Assembly (NCBI GenBank): GCA_037447655.1
Contig: JBBHKE010001803.1
Span: 83,200 to 147,199 of the forward strand
Source: Zygnema cylindricum
Lineage: Eukaryota > Streptophyta > Zygnematophyceae > Zygnematales > Zygnemataceae
Direction of reading: 5' to 3'
DNA: 64,000 nucleotides
Shown here: positions 21,561 to 32,825 of the stretch, in pieces
Layout: each line of letters opens with the position of its first letter
How positions within the stretch are numbered: position 1 is the first letter of the stretch
The notes under the pieces: generated by a model
Seen by the model: only the letters and a program-made list of their open reading frames with translations
The model's database searches: none
Told to the model about the DNA's origin: nothing
Program-made: the position numbers and the translations under genes

Positions 21561-23209
21561 TCTCCATCATCCTTTGTTCTTTTCCTTGTTTCCAATCATT
21601 CAATACATACGTTTCATTAAGTATATACCACTTTGCAGTCTTCTTTTTTTCAATACCACTACGGCTTTATAACAACCCGTGCTCCAACTTAAATGATAAT
21701 AACCTCGAGAATCTTGTTCAAAGCTAAGAGACACTTGAGCAACGAAACATGAATATTACGTCGCACGTTTCCCAATATTTCCTCATTTTTCCACAAGCGT
21801 GAGTATAGGTTAGACTGTTTTTTACCCATCGCGCTCATGTACATAAAAAGAATTGCAGGGTTCTCGAACGACCACTTTTGTTTATGGAGTCTTTGTAAAT
21901 TCTACGCCTCTGTTGTTTCTCACACTCACCCTCCCTTTCCCCATGCCCTCCTCTTAGGAAAAAATACGACAATTGTAGCATGAAATGGAAAAGTGATGGA
22001 AAAGTAATTTATTGACTATATGTGCACGAAAATGAGTAACATGTCGAAAGAGAATATAGAAAAAACCAAGTTGAAATGCCATAGCGAACTTTTTTAGAAT
22101 ATGTGATGTCGTTGTTGCCACAAATAGACATGACGTCCAAATGTTTAAATAGGGAGACATTTACACATCAAAATGGTGTTTATAACACCAAAATTAATTT
22201 GCGTTTCGAAGTCTCATCAAACACCGATAATCCTTTCCACCACGTAATATGAAAACGTGACATTAACCATAACAACAAAATCCATGCGAGTAAATATTTT
22301 AGTTAGGATAACCTAAAGTATAAAAAATCATCAAATATTATGATGTTCCAAGTGGCTTAGCACAGTTCAAAGGCCTAGTGGACCACCTAAAATCGAAAAA
22401 CATTAATTATTGGTATAGTTGCGGTTGAGAGACGTTGATAAATGAGCCCTTCGTGTTGTAACATATAACATCTAAAAATAAGATGGCCAATATGCTCTCA
22501 AAGGTTGGCAACGGTCCACATCTCGAGTTCTTTGTGGAAAATGAAAGACAAGTCTAGCAACGACAGCAAATTGAGAGGAGGGGTTCATTGAGTTTCAATT
22601 AAATTTGGGACAAGAAGTTGTGGAATGTTTATTTTGTGACAGGTTTTTAGAATAGTTACTAGAAAGTGAAGGTATATTGCAGCGTGAATCCTCGTCTTTT
22701 TCCTTAAAGTGGTATATATATGATTTTGGTCAATCACTTCAAAGCATGTACTGATTTGTCCACCTTTCTCAAAACAAAAACTTTTCTGTATTTTTTTGTT
22801 GATGCGTCTTTAATAAGCTATATTTTTACCGCTTGAAAAAAAAACTACAAAGAAAAAATATGCAGCAAAACAAGGAAAGATATAATAATGAAGAATTACG
22901 AAGGAAGGCAAAAAACTTTAAAATTGATTAAAAAACGTTTGTAAAAGTTTACAGATAAAGGAAGGGGATATTTACATGCACCCATTAGAACCTTTGTTAT
23001 CGACCTACAATGTAAATTGGAACTACAAAACACAGAACTTTAAGGATCAATTTTGAAACAATTTTAAATGTCGTACAATTTGCGGTACAGTGTAGAATTA
23101 GAAACGACGTGTTTCAATGACGAAGTCAAAAGCTCCCTTGCCGCCCCGGAAAAGTCTATAAATTAGAAGTACATTGCAGGATATAGTTACACCGCCCAAT
23201 GTTATTAGA
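21561..23209. other. AT-rich non-coding region
   Basis: No gene is supported. The part 21860-22200 is similar to 61205-61560 (shared blocks GGGTTCTCGAACxACCAC-like, GAGTCTTTG, CTCACCCTCCCT, ATGAAATG..AAA, TTATTTATTGAC, GATGTC, ATGACxTC), so it is another old dispersed repeat. From 22200 to 23209 I see only short A-runs and no repeat partner within the window. Confidence 0.5.
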
Positions 23210-23410
23210 GGTAAAAACACTAATTCGGTCGTGACTTTTTTGGCCGAAAATCATAAAATAGTGTCAACAATACCATTAAAGGAAGTGGACAAAAATCTGC
23301 CACGTCTCTTTGCAATAAATTTAGTATTATTACTTCTAATTTCTCGTTAAAAACTCTAATGACGATGGGCGGTGTAGTATACCATATATCTTTAATAGAG
23401 TATACAAAGT
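23210..23410 (+). repeat. dispersed repeat R2
   Basis: Similar to 57095-57290, with blocks AACACTAATTCGGTCG, GACTxTTT, GGCCxAAAATCA, AAAATAG, GGACA, TGCCACGTCT/TGCCATGTCT and TTAGTATTATTA. Weaker echoes are at about 28985 and 57300. Non-coding. Confidence 0.6.
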
Positions 23411-24990
23411 AAGCCACTCCAAACGTCTTTCTTTGTGTTCATTTGTCGGATTGCTAATCCGACGGCTGCCTATAAAGGTAAGTGTCTTGGCTACTACAAA
23501 CTTGTAGTTGGCGGTCTCCAACCGAAAATTGGACAAGTGTGCACAATCAAATCATGGCTTACGTGGCGAAAATGACATCAACTCTAATAGCGATACATTG
23601 TGTACACAACTAAAAGTACATGTTTGAGTCGTCGTCAAGCTATACCGTAAAAGTCGAGCTATCAAATAGAAGCTCCTAGAAGCTCTAAACCTCCAAATCA
23701 AACATCTTATGGATTTTTCCGGCGCGCTTTCTTCAAGGTTACCCACACCTCTACTCAGGGCATGTTCCCCATCAGCCGGAAATGTCTTCTTTCTCTTCGT
23801 ATCTTCCTCTCCCCTAACATTTTTAATCTCCACCGACGGACGTTCTGTACTCCTATCGTCGATTTCTGACTGAAAAGGTACACTAGCTTGAATATCATTA
23901 TCCATCTTTCCACAAGTGGGTAATTGATCTGATCACTTCTTTCTTTACTTCCTTTTTGTTTCTCTAATTTCTAACAGAATTCCTTCTAATTCCTCATTCT
24001 TTTCCTCCTTCCAATTTTCCTCTCATCTTTCTCGTTTTCCCTCACTACCTTGTTGGCTTTCCTCTTCCCTTATTTCTTCTACTCTACCTGGCCTACAATA
24101 GTTGCCAACTGTCGCCACAACCATCATATGCCCTGTCTCTTCCCAATAGGAATCACATTCATCTTTCTTCACAAGATGTGTACTTGAAAAATGAATCGAT
24201 CATTTATAAACACACAATAATTTCTCCCATTCTACACAGCCTAGTTAGAGGAATATCACTACATATCTGGATACAATCTATTTGTTACATATGTTTTTTC
24301 AACATTTATAATATCCAATCTGTTTGTTATATATGTTTATTCAACATTTTTAATGTTATAGGACACAAAATACAGAAAACCTCACACATCATAACTTCAA
24401 TCTTAACCATTCTATAAAGTATGCCCAACATACCAGTGTGATGCCAAAACTCAATAACATTTTGCATTGCTTGTCCTAGTAAGTATATCACCTGTAAAAT
24501 TTCTAGACATTTCATATTCTGTAAATATTTTAACCATAACTAACCCACAAAAAAATATTTTTTCTATTTGCGATATTGAATCTACAAAAACATAGATGCC
24601 AATCAATGGAGATTAAAAATACAACAAAAAAACTACCAAACACAGTTCATCCCCAAAGCCATAGCAAAAAGCAAAGAAGAAAACATAGCAAAAATGTAAG
24701 GTATCCGCAACCCATAAAGATATATAGAAACATGTATAATATGTTAATTATATTTACTGTAAATTTTTTTAAGTACAGAACAAAAATAATTACTTGCTCA
24801 AGCAACTCCACAATTGCCATGATTTCAACCCTTCCTACCAGCTATCCAATATAAAAGATACAGTTCAGCATCATGAAAGAATGAAAACATTCTTTCAAAT
24901 TTATCCATCCCTCTTCAAAGGTTCTCGCTTTCTAACTCTCCTTCTTCCCGCTCTCACACAATCTTCTTAACCCAAGAGGTACCAGCAGCG
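23411..24990 (-). repeat. pstS-locus downstream block, copy 1
   Basis: Colinear with 40430-41860 downstream of the second pstS copy. Shared blocks include GTCTCCAACCGAAAAT, GTGGCGAAAATGACATCAA, AAAGTACATGTT, CCTCCAAATCAA, GGCGCGCTTTC, TCCTATCGTCGAT and ATACCAGTGTGA. The block is therefore part of a segmental duplication of the whole locus. Contains the conserved short frame at 23552-23950. Confidence 0.7.
23552..23950 (-). pseudogene. short conserved frame, unknown protein, copy 1
   Basis: Not recognised. The minus-strand frame reads CGKMDNDIQASVPFQSEIDD, RSTERPSVEIKNVRG and EHALSRGVG, and copy 2 (40640-40960) keeps the same residues in the same frame (CGKIDNDIQASV, DDRSTESPLVENKNVRG). Further upstream both copies share ELEGILLEI, but here two stops (K-stop-RKK-stop) fall between. 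Copy 2 is open at that point and has a stop later. Sharing of residues with different stops suggests an ancestral exon. It lies downstream of pstS on the same strand. Confidence 0.35.
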
Positions 24991-24993
24991 GTG

Positions 24994-25172
24994 TGTAGAA
25001 ATTAATGGTTTTAAAGTATTTTCTAGGTCTGAAAAGAAATAAAGAAGCCGAGGCAGTCTACCTCTAACTTCTCTCTCCAACTCTCAAACTTGTCGCAGTC
25101 ATTGAGAAATTGGAGAGGAAGCTAGAGCCATGGCTACCTAGGCTATCCTGAAGTTTACGGGAAATTTATATT
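24994..25172 (+). repeat. family-B LTR fragment
   Basis: The first about 180 bp of a family-B LTR (TGTAGAAATTAATGG to GGGAAATTTATATT), truncated on the right. It lies just past the 3' end of pstS copy 1, and the frameshifted pstS tail runs into it. Confidence 0.9.
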
Positions 25173-26493
25173 CTTTGGTTCTCTACACAATCTTTCTGGC
25201 CCAAGTGATACCAGCGGAGGTAAACTGGCTGGGAAGAGGATCGAACTGGAATGTTGCGGCCAATCCCTGCGCGCTGAAGACATGGTATAAAGTACGAATT
25301 TCTTGACTGTTGCCCCGCCCCTCAGTTTGGCGAACTCGAAGGCAAGGGCGCAAATGGGGTAAGTCGACGGTCCGGAGACATCGATAAGGTCAACGTCGTT
25401 CCATGGCAAGTTCAAAGCCCTCACAGTTCGGGGAAGGGCGGCGTAAATATCTCCACGGTCGGTGGTTCCCGCAGCAGCCACGAACTTTCCACCCAAGTTC
25501 CTGATAGCCGTGGGGAAAAGTTTGTAGGTGACAGCTCCGATTCCAGTCTGCAAGTAGCCGAGAGCGTTGGGGGTCGCGGCGAGGTACTGCCCAATTCCAT
25601 TCGATCCTGTCCTGTATACAACCGACCTAGAAATACCACTTTTCCCCCTCCAGGAAGCGGAGCCGCAGACGGGGCTCTTGACGGAGGCCGGCCAGAAAGA
25701 GGACTTTGCGAGCCATCGGCAGACGACTTCGGTGGTTCCGGAGCCGTCGGCTCGAGCCACGGGAATGACGTTTCCAGAGAGACCGGCCTTAATCGAGGAC
25801 CAGGAGACGGTGGAGGTGTAGATTTTGGCGACTTGGTCGGTGGTCAAACGGAGTCCGGAAGCCTTCTTGGTGAAGAAAGAGTACGTGGCGACAGTGAAGG
25901 GAACGCTGAGCTTGGCTTTTCCTCCGGCCTGGACGTCCTGGGAGGCTGACATTGCCACGTCGGAGAACGCCACCTGGTAGGTTTTGCGGATGAATCCGGA
26001 GATACCGGCGGAGGATCCCACAGAGGAGTATGATCCGTACAGAGCCTTGTTGCTCATGCAGAGTTGCCCAACATACTGATTGAGGGAAAGAGATTGAGAG
26101 AGAGAGGGAAAAAGAATAGGTTAGAAGAGAAATTCATGAGGCAAGGACAGTTTGAACATGTACTAATAGTTAGTAGGAGGGTTCCTTCGGTCAGTTTATA
26201 AAGATATCAAAAGACAATAGAGACAGGGAGAAGAAGGGCTGGTTGAAATAGCAATGGCAAGAGCTCAATGAAAGCTCGATGACAATGGAAAGAAACGCGT
26301 CACCAAAATCCGCAACTTTAGGGCTAATCCGCAAAATGAAAATGTGATGGAGAGAGAGCAAGCGAAACAGTCGCACAGAGGAGTTCGAACAAACCTTCTC
26401 CACTGACGTGGCGCCACCGATTTTAATTGCTGCCTCGGCGCTGTTGACTGCTGCGAGAGCGACGATGGCGAGGAAAGCGACGATGGCGGCCAT
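25155..26493 (-). pseudogene. PstS/PBP-type phosphate-binding protein, copy 1, C-terminal frameshift
   Basis: Two exons on the minus strand. Exon 1 (26493-26395) encodes a signal peptide, MAAIVAFLAIVALAAVNSAEA, then IKIGGATSVEK. A 319-bp intron with GT-AG ends (26394-26076) follows, and exon 2 (26075 down) encodes the PBP-like fold: SVGSSAGISGFI and AFSDVAMS (phosphate-loop residues), VPFTVATYSFF, LTTDQVAKIYT, ARADGSGTTEVVCRWLA (the RxDGSGT ligand loop of PstS), TGSNGIGQYLA and STYPICALAF. About 330 residues, normal for PstS. A 1-bp loss near 25274 shifts the last 30 or so codons, so the stop at 25183-25185 is missed and the frame ends at 25155 in LTR sequence. Secreted or lumenal phosphate capture is the likely role. 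The gene may still work, because only the C-terminal end is altered. Resembles bacterial PstS and eukaryotic DING-type proteins. Confidence 0.8.
26076..26394 (-). other. intron of pstS copy 1
   Basis: GTTTGTTC at the donor and TCAATCAG at the acceptor, phase 0 between the codon for K and the codon for Y. The interior is A/T rich. The matching intron in copy 2 begins and ends with the same bases but has been enlarged by elements E and F. Confidence 0.75.
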
Positions 26494-26595
26494 TTTGGCT
26501 CGGAGGGAGAGATGGCGAGAGCGGAAGTAGGCGTTGGGAGATATTAGTTTCGCTGTGTGCGCCAGATGATTTTGAAGAGATGGCGAAGAAACGGG

Positions 26596-26602
26596 TTTAT
26601 AG
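26596..26602 (-). promoter_or_regulatory. TATA box of pstS copy 1
   Basis: CTATAAA on the minus strand about 103 bp before the ATG. The same CTATAAA is kept at 55366-55372 about 98 bp before the ATG of copy 2, although surrounding bases have changed. A start of transcription about 30 bp downstream would give a leader of roughly 70 nt. Confidence 0.5.
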
Positions 26603-27219
26603 TTTGTAGTTCTCGCGTCCTAAGGGACGTCACGTCGCAAGGGAGGCTGATGGACGCTTTGGGTTTCGACCACGTGGCGGGTCTCCATAGATGCGCATTT
26701 TCGCTACGCTCCAGTAGCGTAGAGGCAAAAAGGTTTGGAATCTTTTCGCTACTGTTTGTTTTGTCGGTGGTCCGCGGTCTGTGCTTGTCGTATGTGAAGA
26801 AGGCACATCTAGGTGAGTACATATGGAAAGGAGAACGCGACTTTGTCGTAGTCTTGCGCGGTCGGTGTAGAGCTGCTGGAAAATGCAAGGATGGGCCGTA
26901 CATTTTTGCGAAAAGATTCAAATCTGTTTCGCTGTCGTATATGTGACTCGCGTTCAAAGATTGGCCTTTGATTGTTCGGCAAACGCCTAACGTATACCTT
27001 CCGCCAGCGAAACAGATTTGAATATGATCGCACGGAATACCGCTTTGCGCACGGAATTACGAAAGGCTCCAAAAAGTGCGAATGGCGACTTAACTGTACT
27101 GTACCTTCGAAGCTCGAATCCACAAAATGGAGAATCATTGTCATCATCGGTCTGAACGCTTTTGTCATTTAGGGGCTGGTCCGCCATCGGCATATGTGGG
27201 GAAGGCGGCACTGGTGCGA
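26603..27219. other. pstS copy 1 upstream region
   Basis: Shared with copy 2 up to about 55560 (GACGTCACGTCG, TTTGGGTTTCGACCACGTGG, CTCCATAGATGCGCATTTTC, CGCTACGCTC). A CACGTG-type core lies in CCACGTGGC (about 26668). Inverted GCGAAACAGATTTGAATATG (about 27005-27024) mirrors ATTCAAATCTGTTTCGC (about 26918-26934). I find no gene of its own. Confidence 0.5.
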
Positions 27220-27804
27220 AATTGCGAATGAATAACTCAGCTGCATGAGCCATTAGGAAAAGATTTTCCCGTAGAAGGTCCTTAACTCAATGATCCGATT
27301 CATGGCCCAATGGCATGACCCGAGTCATTTTTGGCCATTCATAACACATCCACGTGGAAGATACCAACAAATAGGAATGAAAGATTTTTAGTGATATATT
27401 TTCACGGAAATCACACGCTTAAGACATGAGCAAGCCCTGCCCGATTCCCCCGACTCTCCGTAAATACTGTAGCTTTCGCAGGTCTATTCATTCATTTGAC
27501 TATTTGATTGAATTCGATTCGGATTTGATTTCATGTTAGATTTTGACTTTGTTGGACATGCTTTATCTAGTTATGTTTTTGAAACATGCAAGGAGACCGT
27601 AATGAATCGTACACGTACCTTTTGAGAGTCACCGTACGCCTGTCTTTCGACAAGCCGTTGACAAAAACTTGATGATATTCTGCGAGACCTTTATTCAGCG
27701 AGGATATTGTGCCCATGCGCCAAAGGCGGGATTTACATCAGTAACTGTACGGACATGCTTACTGGCAGTTGTTGTTAGGACGAGTTGCCATCAGGTCGTG
27801 CACC
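27220..27804 (+). repeat. dispersed repeat R1, copy upstream of pstS
   Basis: Colinear with 20330-21085; see the shared blocks listed there. It is interrupted at 27804/28464 by the TIR element and finishes at about 28510 (CTAGCACTCTCATACGTGTT ... GGTACCA). Confidence 0.7.
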
Positions 27805-28463
27805 ATAGATGTCCTATGCGCATAAAACGCACGGAGTAAACTAACGAATACTAAGTAGAGTGCGCATAAAACAATTTCAAACTTTTAAAATTCGTAGGTA
27901 AAATTCGTACTTTTTTTGGACTTTCAAATTTCATTTTTTTTCAATATTCAATACCCTAAAAAACTGAAAAGTGCAACGAACTAGCGGCGAGCGCCGAAAT
28001 TTACAGCGTCTCCAACGGCGGCTTCCTTCTAAGGACGGAGTGGAGGACATGAAAATACGCGCGCGCAAATGACGCAAAACGGTTCAAGGAAGCCGCCGTT
28101 GGAGACGCCATAATTTCCGCGGCTCGCCGCTGAGATAAAAATACGCGTGCGAGACGCCATAAATTCCGCTGCTCGCCGCTAAAATAAAACAACGCGCGCA
28201 AATGAAGCGAAAATGCAAAACTGAAAAGTGCAACGAAACAAGCGACAAGCGGCGGAATCTACAACGTCTCCAACGGCAGCTTCCTTTTGAAGACGGAGTG
28301 GAGGACAAAAAATACGCGCGCAAATGAAGCAACTTTTTTTTTTAGTGTCCGTACAATTTTTCGTACAGTGTGAGACGTACGAAATTTACGAAAGCTACGA
28401 AACAAACGAATACTACGTAGTTTTTGTAAAAAAGTCCAAATCCGTACGAATAGGACATCTATA
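27805..28463. mobile_element. 659-bp TIR element with internal inverted modules
   Basis: Ends are ATAGATGTCCTAT and its complement ATAGGACATCTAT(A). The flanks are TCGTGCACC at 27796-27804 and again at 28464-28472, a 9-bp duplication (8 bp if the ends are moved by one), which fits Mutator-like or hAT elements. The related repeat R1 at 21040 lacks the insert. Inside, a 22-bp perfect inverted repeat CGTCTCCAACGGCGGCTTCC+TT lies at 28007-28028 and 28086-28107, and a third, direct copy of the module at 28228-28325. No transposase. Confidence 0.75.
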
Positions 28464-28509
28464 TCGTGCACCTAGCACTCTCATACGTGTTCTTTTTGAA
28501 TGGTACCAC

Positions 28510-29301
28510 GTAGGCTAAAATAAAAATATTAATAATCTTTAAAGATTATTCAAACCGTGCAGCCTAGTTTTAAAATTATCACTTGTTTACAATGTGTTTG
28601 TACATTAAGCTTTACTGTGCCATTGTAGGACCACCATCTCTCTCAATTCCCTGGCGTTGTCTTTTTCCAGCCTTTTCAAATAAAATCTTTCTTTCTAACG
28701 GCTCCCTTTTCACCCTTTTCTGTTCAAAACGTCTTCTAAACATATGAAGCTTTATTTGCATAAAACGCCCACATAAAATGCCTAAAAAATAATGGATATG
28801 CTCATGGAACAAATGCATTTTTTATTAAATGAGTTGACCTACTTTAACTTGATAAAAAAAGAAAAAATAAAAAAAACACTTCATCAAAAAAAGTCAATTT
28901 ATTCAAAACGAAATGAAACACATTTCGACGTCAATTCAAATATTTGTGTAACTCTCTGCATAGTGAATCGATATTTTCGTTAATAACGCTAATTCGGCTG
29001 CCCTAAAATTTGACCCTCGAATCTAAAATATAATTAACGACTCGGTTTTTTCTACATTAATATAGATACCGTTGAATTAGCTCTAATTACTCAATTCTTA
29101 ACTGTTTTTAAATAGTGTATTGTACAAAATCTATCAATCTGTACTAAAACTCCTCACCATTTCGTACAAACATATAGATCAAGTGTCGAATAAAGGCGTT
29201 GACACGGTAAATTAAGTGCGTCGCCACGGACACAAATTTGTTTCCCGATCATAAAGATGAGGGAAAATTGCGAGAACTTGACACATTCAAGGGTCGAATA
29301 T
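28510..29301. other. AT-rich non-coding region
   Basis: No gene seen. 28960-29230 is distantly similar to 61985-62260 (GTGAATCG/ATGAATCG, TTTTTCTACATTAAT, ACAAACAT/ACCAACAT, GGCGTTGACAC/GGCGTCGACAC), so this is a third class of dispersed repeat. Confidence 0.45.
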
Positions 29302-30272
29302 TTAAACTCTGAGACCTCCATTGAGACCTCCATTGGTCCTCAGAGTAAATAGCTCATAAGAAGCTTATATAGATAGTGTCAACTCCAAGTTGATACAAAC
29401 CCAAATGACTAATACCTTGACTGTTAAAACCCTAATACAGCTTCACCCCCCTGTGAAAGAAGACTTTATGTGTGCTGAGTTCCCTCACAGAATGCAAAGT
29501 AAGAACATGAGTATTTGGACACATTCCACTTTGACTTTCCCTTAGAAATGCCGCTACCCTAGCAAGCAAAAACGTTGACCGACTACACCCTTGTGTAGCT
29601 TGGACTCCCTTGAGTCCGCAGCAAAAAGAATCAGTGAAAATGGTCAACCGATTAAGTTGTAATTAAATGGCAAAGTTTGCCTATTTATACAGATGCTCTC
29701 TGGGAGAGAGGCGGCTACCTACCAAAATTATTATAAGTCCTAAGACCCGTCTCTAAGCCCCGTAGTATTGAGGTACGGACCAATCACAAGAATGTAATAT
29801 ACAAGATAGTATAGGTACCAGCGTACTTTCTTTACGGTCCATTTACGACGTCGCCATAATATGACATTTGTCACATCCATAATAATCATCTCGCGTTCCG
29901 GAGATCCCCCAATCCTCCTAGATCTTGCCACGTGTCATCTAGAGTGACGGTGCCAGCAAACGCAAGTCGCCCAATCCGGAATCCTAGATCGCACCACGGC
30001 CGTTCAATGAAGATCGACATTTAGTATTGGTCATCTAAATAAAATGTCGTTTCGTTAATTTCCGTGGGGTCCACAATTCGTGCGGTCTTATCTGTTTCTG
30101 TGTAGAGTTTGTCCTGTAATCAGTTAAAGGAAACATGTTGTGTCATTCATGTTTATATAATTATAGTACATTATATATTTTAGCATTGATCCTAGACTAT
30201 AGGATAAAGCTACCGGCTATCGGAAACTTGACGGACGAGATGTACCAGGATCAAATCCTGGGCCCATCATAT
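29302..30272 (-). repeat. LTR of element D, first part (split by element C)
   Basis: Distant relative of LTR B: it opens TTAAACTCTGAGACC, has a 12-bp tandem duplication of GAGACCTCCATT at 29311-29334, CAGCAAAAAGAATCA and, near 30246, GGATCAAATCCTGGGCCC, and continues after element C at 39267-39478. Total length without C is about 1183 bp. No target duplication is visible at the C junctions (catat and cctca). Confidence 0.75.
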
Positions 30273-31158
30273 AGGATTTAACTTCAATCTAAAGCGATGA
30301 ACATTACTCGTCGCTGTAACAAATAGTTACCACGGAAATCACTGAACTATGGACGCCAACAAATGTCGGTGAAAATACGATTCACTATTTTTGTACGCCG
30401 TTTAAATTCGAAAAGTTACACGTCAAACAAATATTTTTAAAAGTATGCCACGTCAATTACTTTCAAAAGGTAGGCCATGTCAAATTCTAAAAGTTACTAC
30501 GTCACTGCAAAAGGTAATCAAAACGACAAAGTACCGCGGGAAATTAAAAATTGAAATAGTACCAAGAAAGTCCATTGTAACTCAGAAGAACTTTGAAATT
30601 CAAATTCTTGATTTCAAACTCATTCAAATTTCTTAGTAAGCAAAATTTGAATGTTTCAATCCGATGTAGCTTAGTTCGTTATATTCAAGGAAGAACTGTG
30701 TTAGTTTAGGAAGTATATAATTACCATTGTAGGAAACTGAAAGATCATCAGATTATTTTACATTGTATGTTTACATTCTTCTATAATTTCAAGGAAATTT
30801 CATTTGCTTTGAGTTCTGTGTAAATCTGAATGTGAATATCGAAGTATAAATTTGATCAAGTATAATCTGAGAATATCAGAAGGTTATTACTGTCAGAAGG
30901 GAAGTAATTATTTGAATGTCAGTAAGATAAATTGGCTTCAAGGTCTGAAATCTGATTTCTTTTAAAGCTAGAAGTCTTTAATAGATTTCAGGGGGACAGG
31001 TTATTTGTCCAAGGTCTATTTCAGTTAAAAGTTAATACTTAAGAATTTAAGATACCTTGAAGTAATTTGTTTGCAAGGGATTTGTGAGAGTATTGCTTTG
31101 GCAGTTTAAGGTTGCTTAGCTGTAAGTGATCAGTCAAGATGGACGATCAAAGTGTACA
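30273..31158 (+). repeat. 5' LTR of element C
   Basis: Aligns with 38381-39266 over the full length; first base differs (AGGATTTAAC against TGAATTTAAC). Carries the hairpin AGCGATGA..TCGTCGCT and several ACGTCA-type boxes (GCCACGTCAATTAC, ACTACGTCACTG). Confidence 0.9.
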
Positions 31159-31773
31159 GGTTAGGGGCCCACGCCCTAAACTGCCTGTATTCAATGGATC
31201 TAACTATCAGTTATGGAAGACAGTTATAGAAGGACACCTCGAGGAGAAATAACTTCTTCATGTGGTGGATAAATCAGTTACAAGGATATCATCAGGATCA
31301 GATGATGAAAGATCAGAATAGATGGAAAATACAAAAGTAAGAAAAGTGCAAGAAGCATGTTGGCGGACAAAGGGATGGACTCAAAATTTTGGGCCGAAAC
31401 ATTTAATTGTGCGAATTATATCAAAAACATAGTAAGTACAAAAGCTATAGAAAATAGAAAACTCCATATGAATTGTGGACAGGAAAGAAACCAGATGTTA
31501 GTCATCTAAGGGTTTTCGAAAGCAAAGTATTCTATCTAGATAATGATCAACCTAAGTGGAAGATGGATCCAAAAAGAAAGCCTAGAATCCTAGTAGGATA
31601 TGATGAAAATGCAAAAGGAGATGGAGTATATGATCTACTTGCTCATGATGTAAAGGTAGTAGGAAGTATGATAGTCAAAGGCGAAGGAAAAAATAAAGAC
31701 CTATTTCAGCAAATTATTACTCCATCATACCAAGAGTACATTTTACAAGAGGAAGAAGATAAGAAAATCAAAG
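31139..31773 (+). pseudogene. element C gag start fused to integrase tail
   Basis: From ATG 31139 the frame gives KLPVFNGSNYQLWKTVIEG, the copia gag N-terminus, and stops at about 31251. Around 31330 the sequence turns into integrase tail: KSARSMLADKGMDSKFWAET, then after a frameshift TPYELWTGKKPDVSHLRVFE and PRILVGYDENAKGDGVYDL. It ends at the insertion of B2. The jump removes about 2.5 kb present in B1. Confidence 0.8.
31159..31173 (+). other. element C primer binding site, half tRNA-iMet type
   Basis: GGTTAGGGGCCCACG directly after the LTR end. Fourteen of the first fourteen positions but one match the complement of the initiator tRNA-Met anticodon arm. The ATG is lost here (AGG), and the gag frame instead begins at ATG 31139 inside the LTR (MDDQSVQVRGPRPKLPVFNG). 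Confidence 0.65.
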
Positions 31774-31778
31774 AACCC

Positions 31779-32825
31779 TGTAGAAATTAATGGTTTTTAA
31801 GTATTTTCTAGGTCTGAATAGAAATAAAGAAGCCGAGGCAGTCTACCTCTAACTTCTCTCTCCAACTCTCAAACTTGTCGCAGTCACTGAGAAATTGGAG
31901 AGGAAGCTAGAGCCATGGCTACCTAGGCTATCCTGAGGTTTACGGGAAATTTATATTAGTCAAGGGATTAATTACTAAAAGGTATGTGCCGGCGACAGGA
32001 TTTGATCCTGGTACCTGCCGGCCGTCAGAGAGTAGATAGCCGGTAGCCTTAGCCGTTAAGTCTAGAAGTAGTCTTACATAGTATATAGTACGATAATGAT
32101 TTAAACATGTACACGTAGGATAAATCATTTAACTATAACTGTTAACGGGATACATAGATATGGTAGTGTAAAAGTACGAATTGCGGTACGGATAAGAAAT
32201 CAAACCGCGCATTGATTTCGTAAGCGAAAAAAATACCGCGCATGTATTTGTTACGGCTACGATCAAATGCGAGTTTAATCGGACGGCCGGAATTAGCGCC
32301 GAGATCGCGGAAGAAGAATTCGGCAGTTTGTGGGCATCGCCACATCGGATGACACGTGGCGATGTTACATTGGAGCGCGGCATCTCCGAGGATTAAAGGA
32401 GCGAATCCAGATATTCCACATGTGGACATTTAGGCCATGTCGTACAATCTCCGTACATAAAGTACACCGGCAAATCTACTTTTCCGTACGGAACTGTATT
32501 CTGATTGGTTCCGTAGATCAGTAGATAGAGTCTGTGAGAGAGATAGGACTTAGAAAAATTAGAAGATAGGACCCTCTCTCCCAGAGAGCTTCTGTACAAA
32601 AGGTCAACTTTGACCCTCCATAACTTACTGCTCAGGGGAGCAAATTCAGAGATTCTTTTTGCTATCGACTCAGGGGAGTCTTGCCTTCACAGGGGTGAAG
32701 GTGGTCAGAGTTTTTGACTGCCAGGGTGGCAGTTATTTTTGCTTAAACACAAAGGGGTCAGGATTATCCTACAGGCTTCTTGGAAGTTGTCCACTCTGAG
32801 GACTTATGGAGGTATCAGAGTTTCA
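31779..32825 (+). repeat. 5' LTR of B2
   Basis: 1047 bp from TGTAGAAATTAATGG to GAGTTTCA. Its tRNA-like box, antisense, is at about 31984-32060. Close to the 3' LTR at 35460. Confidence 0.95.

Noticed and set aside
26557-26946. 129-codon plus-strand ORF upstream of pstS
   Set aside because: It overlaps the promoter and leader of pstS on the other strand, has no motif, and is not kept open in copy 2.
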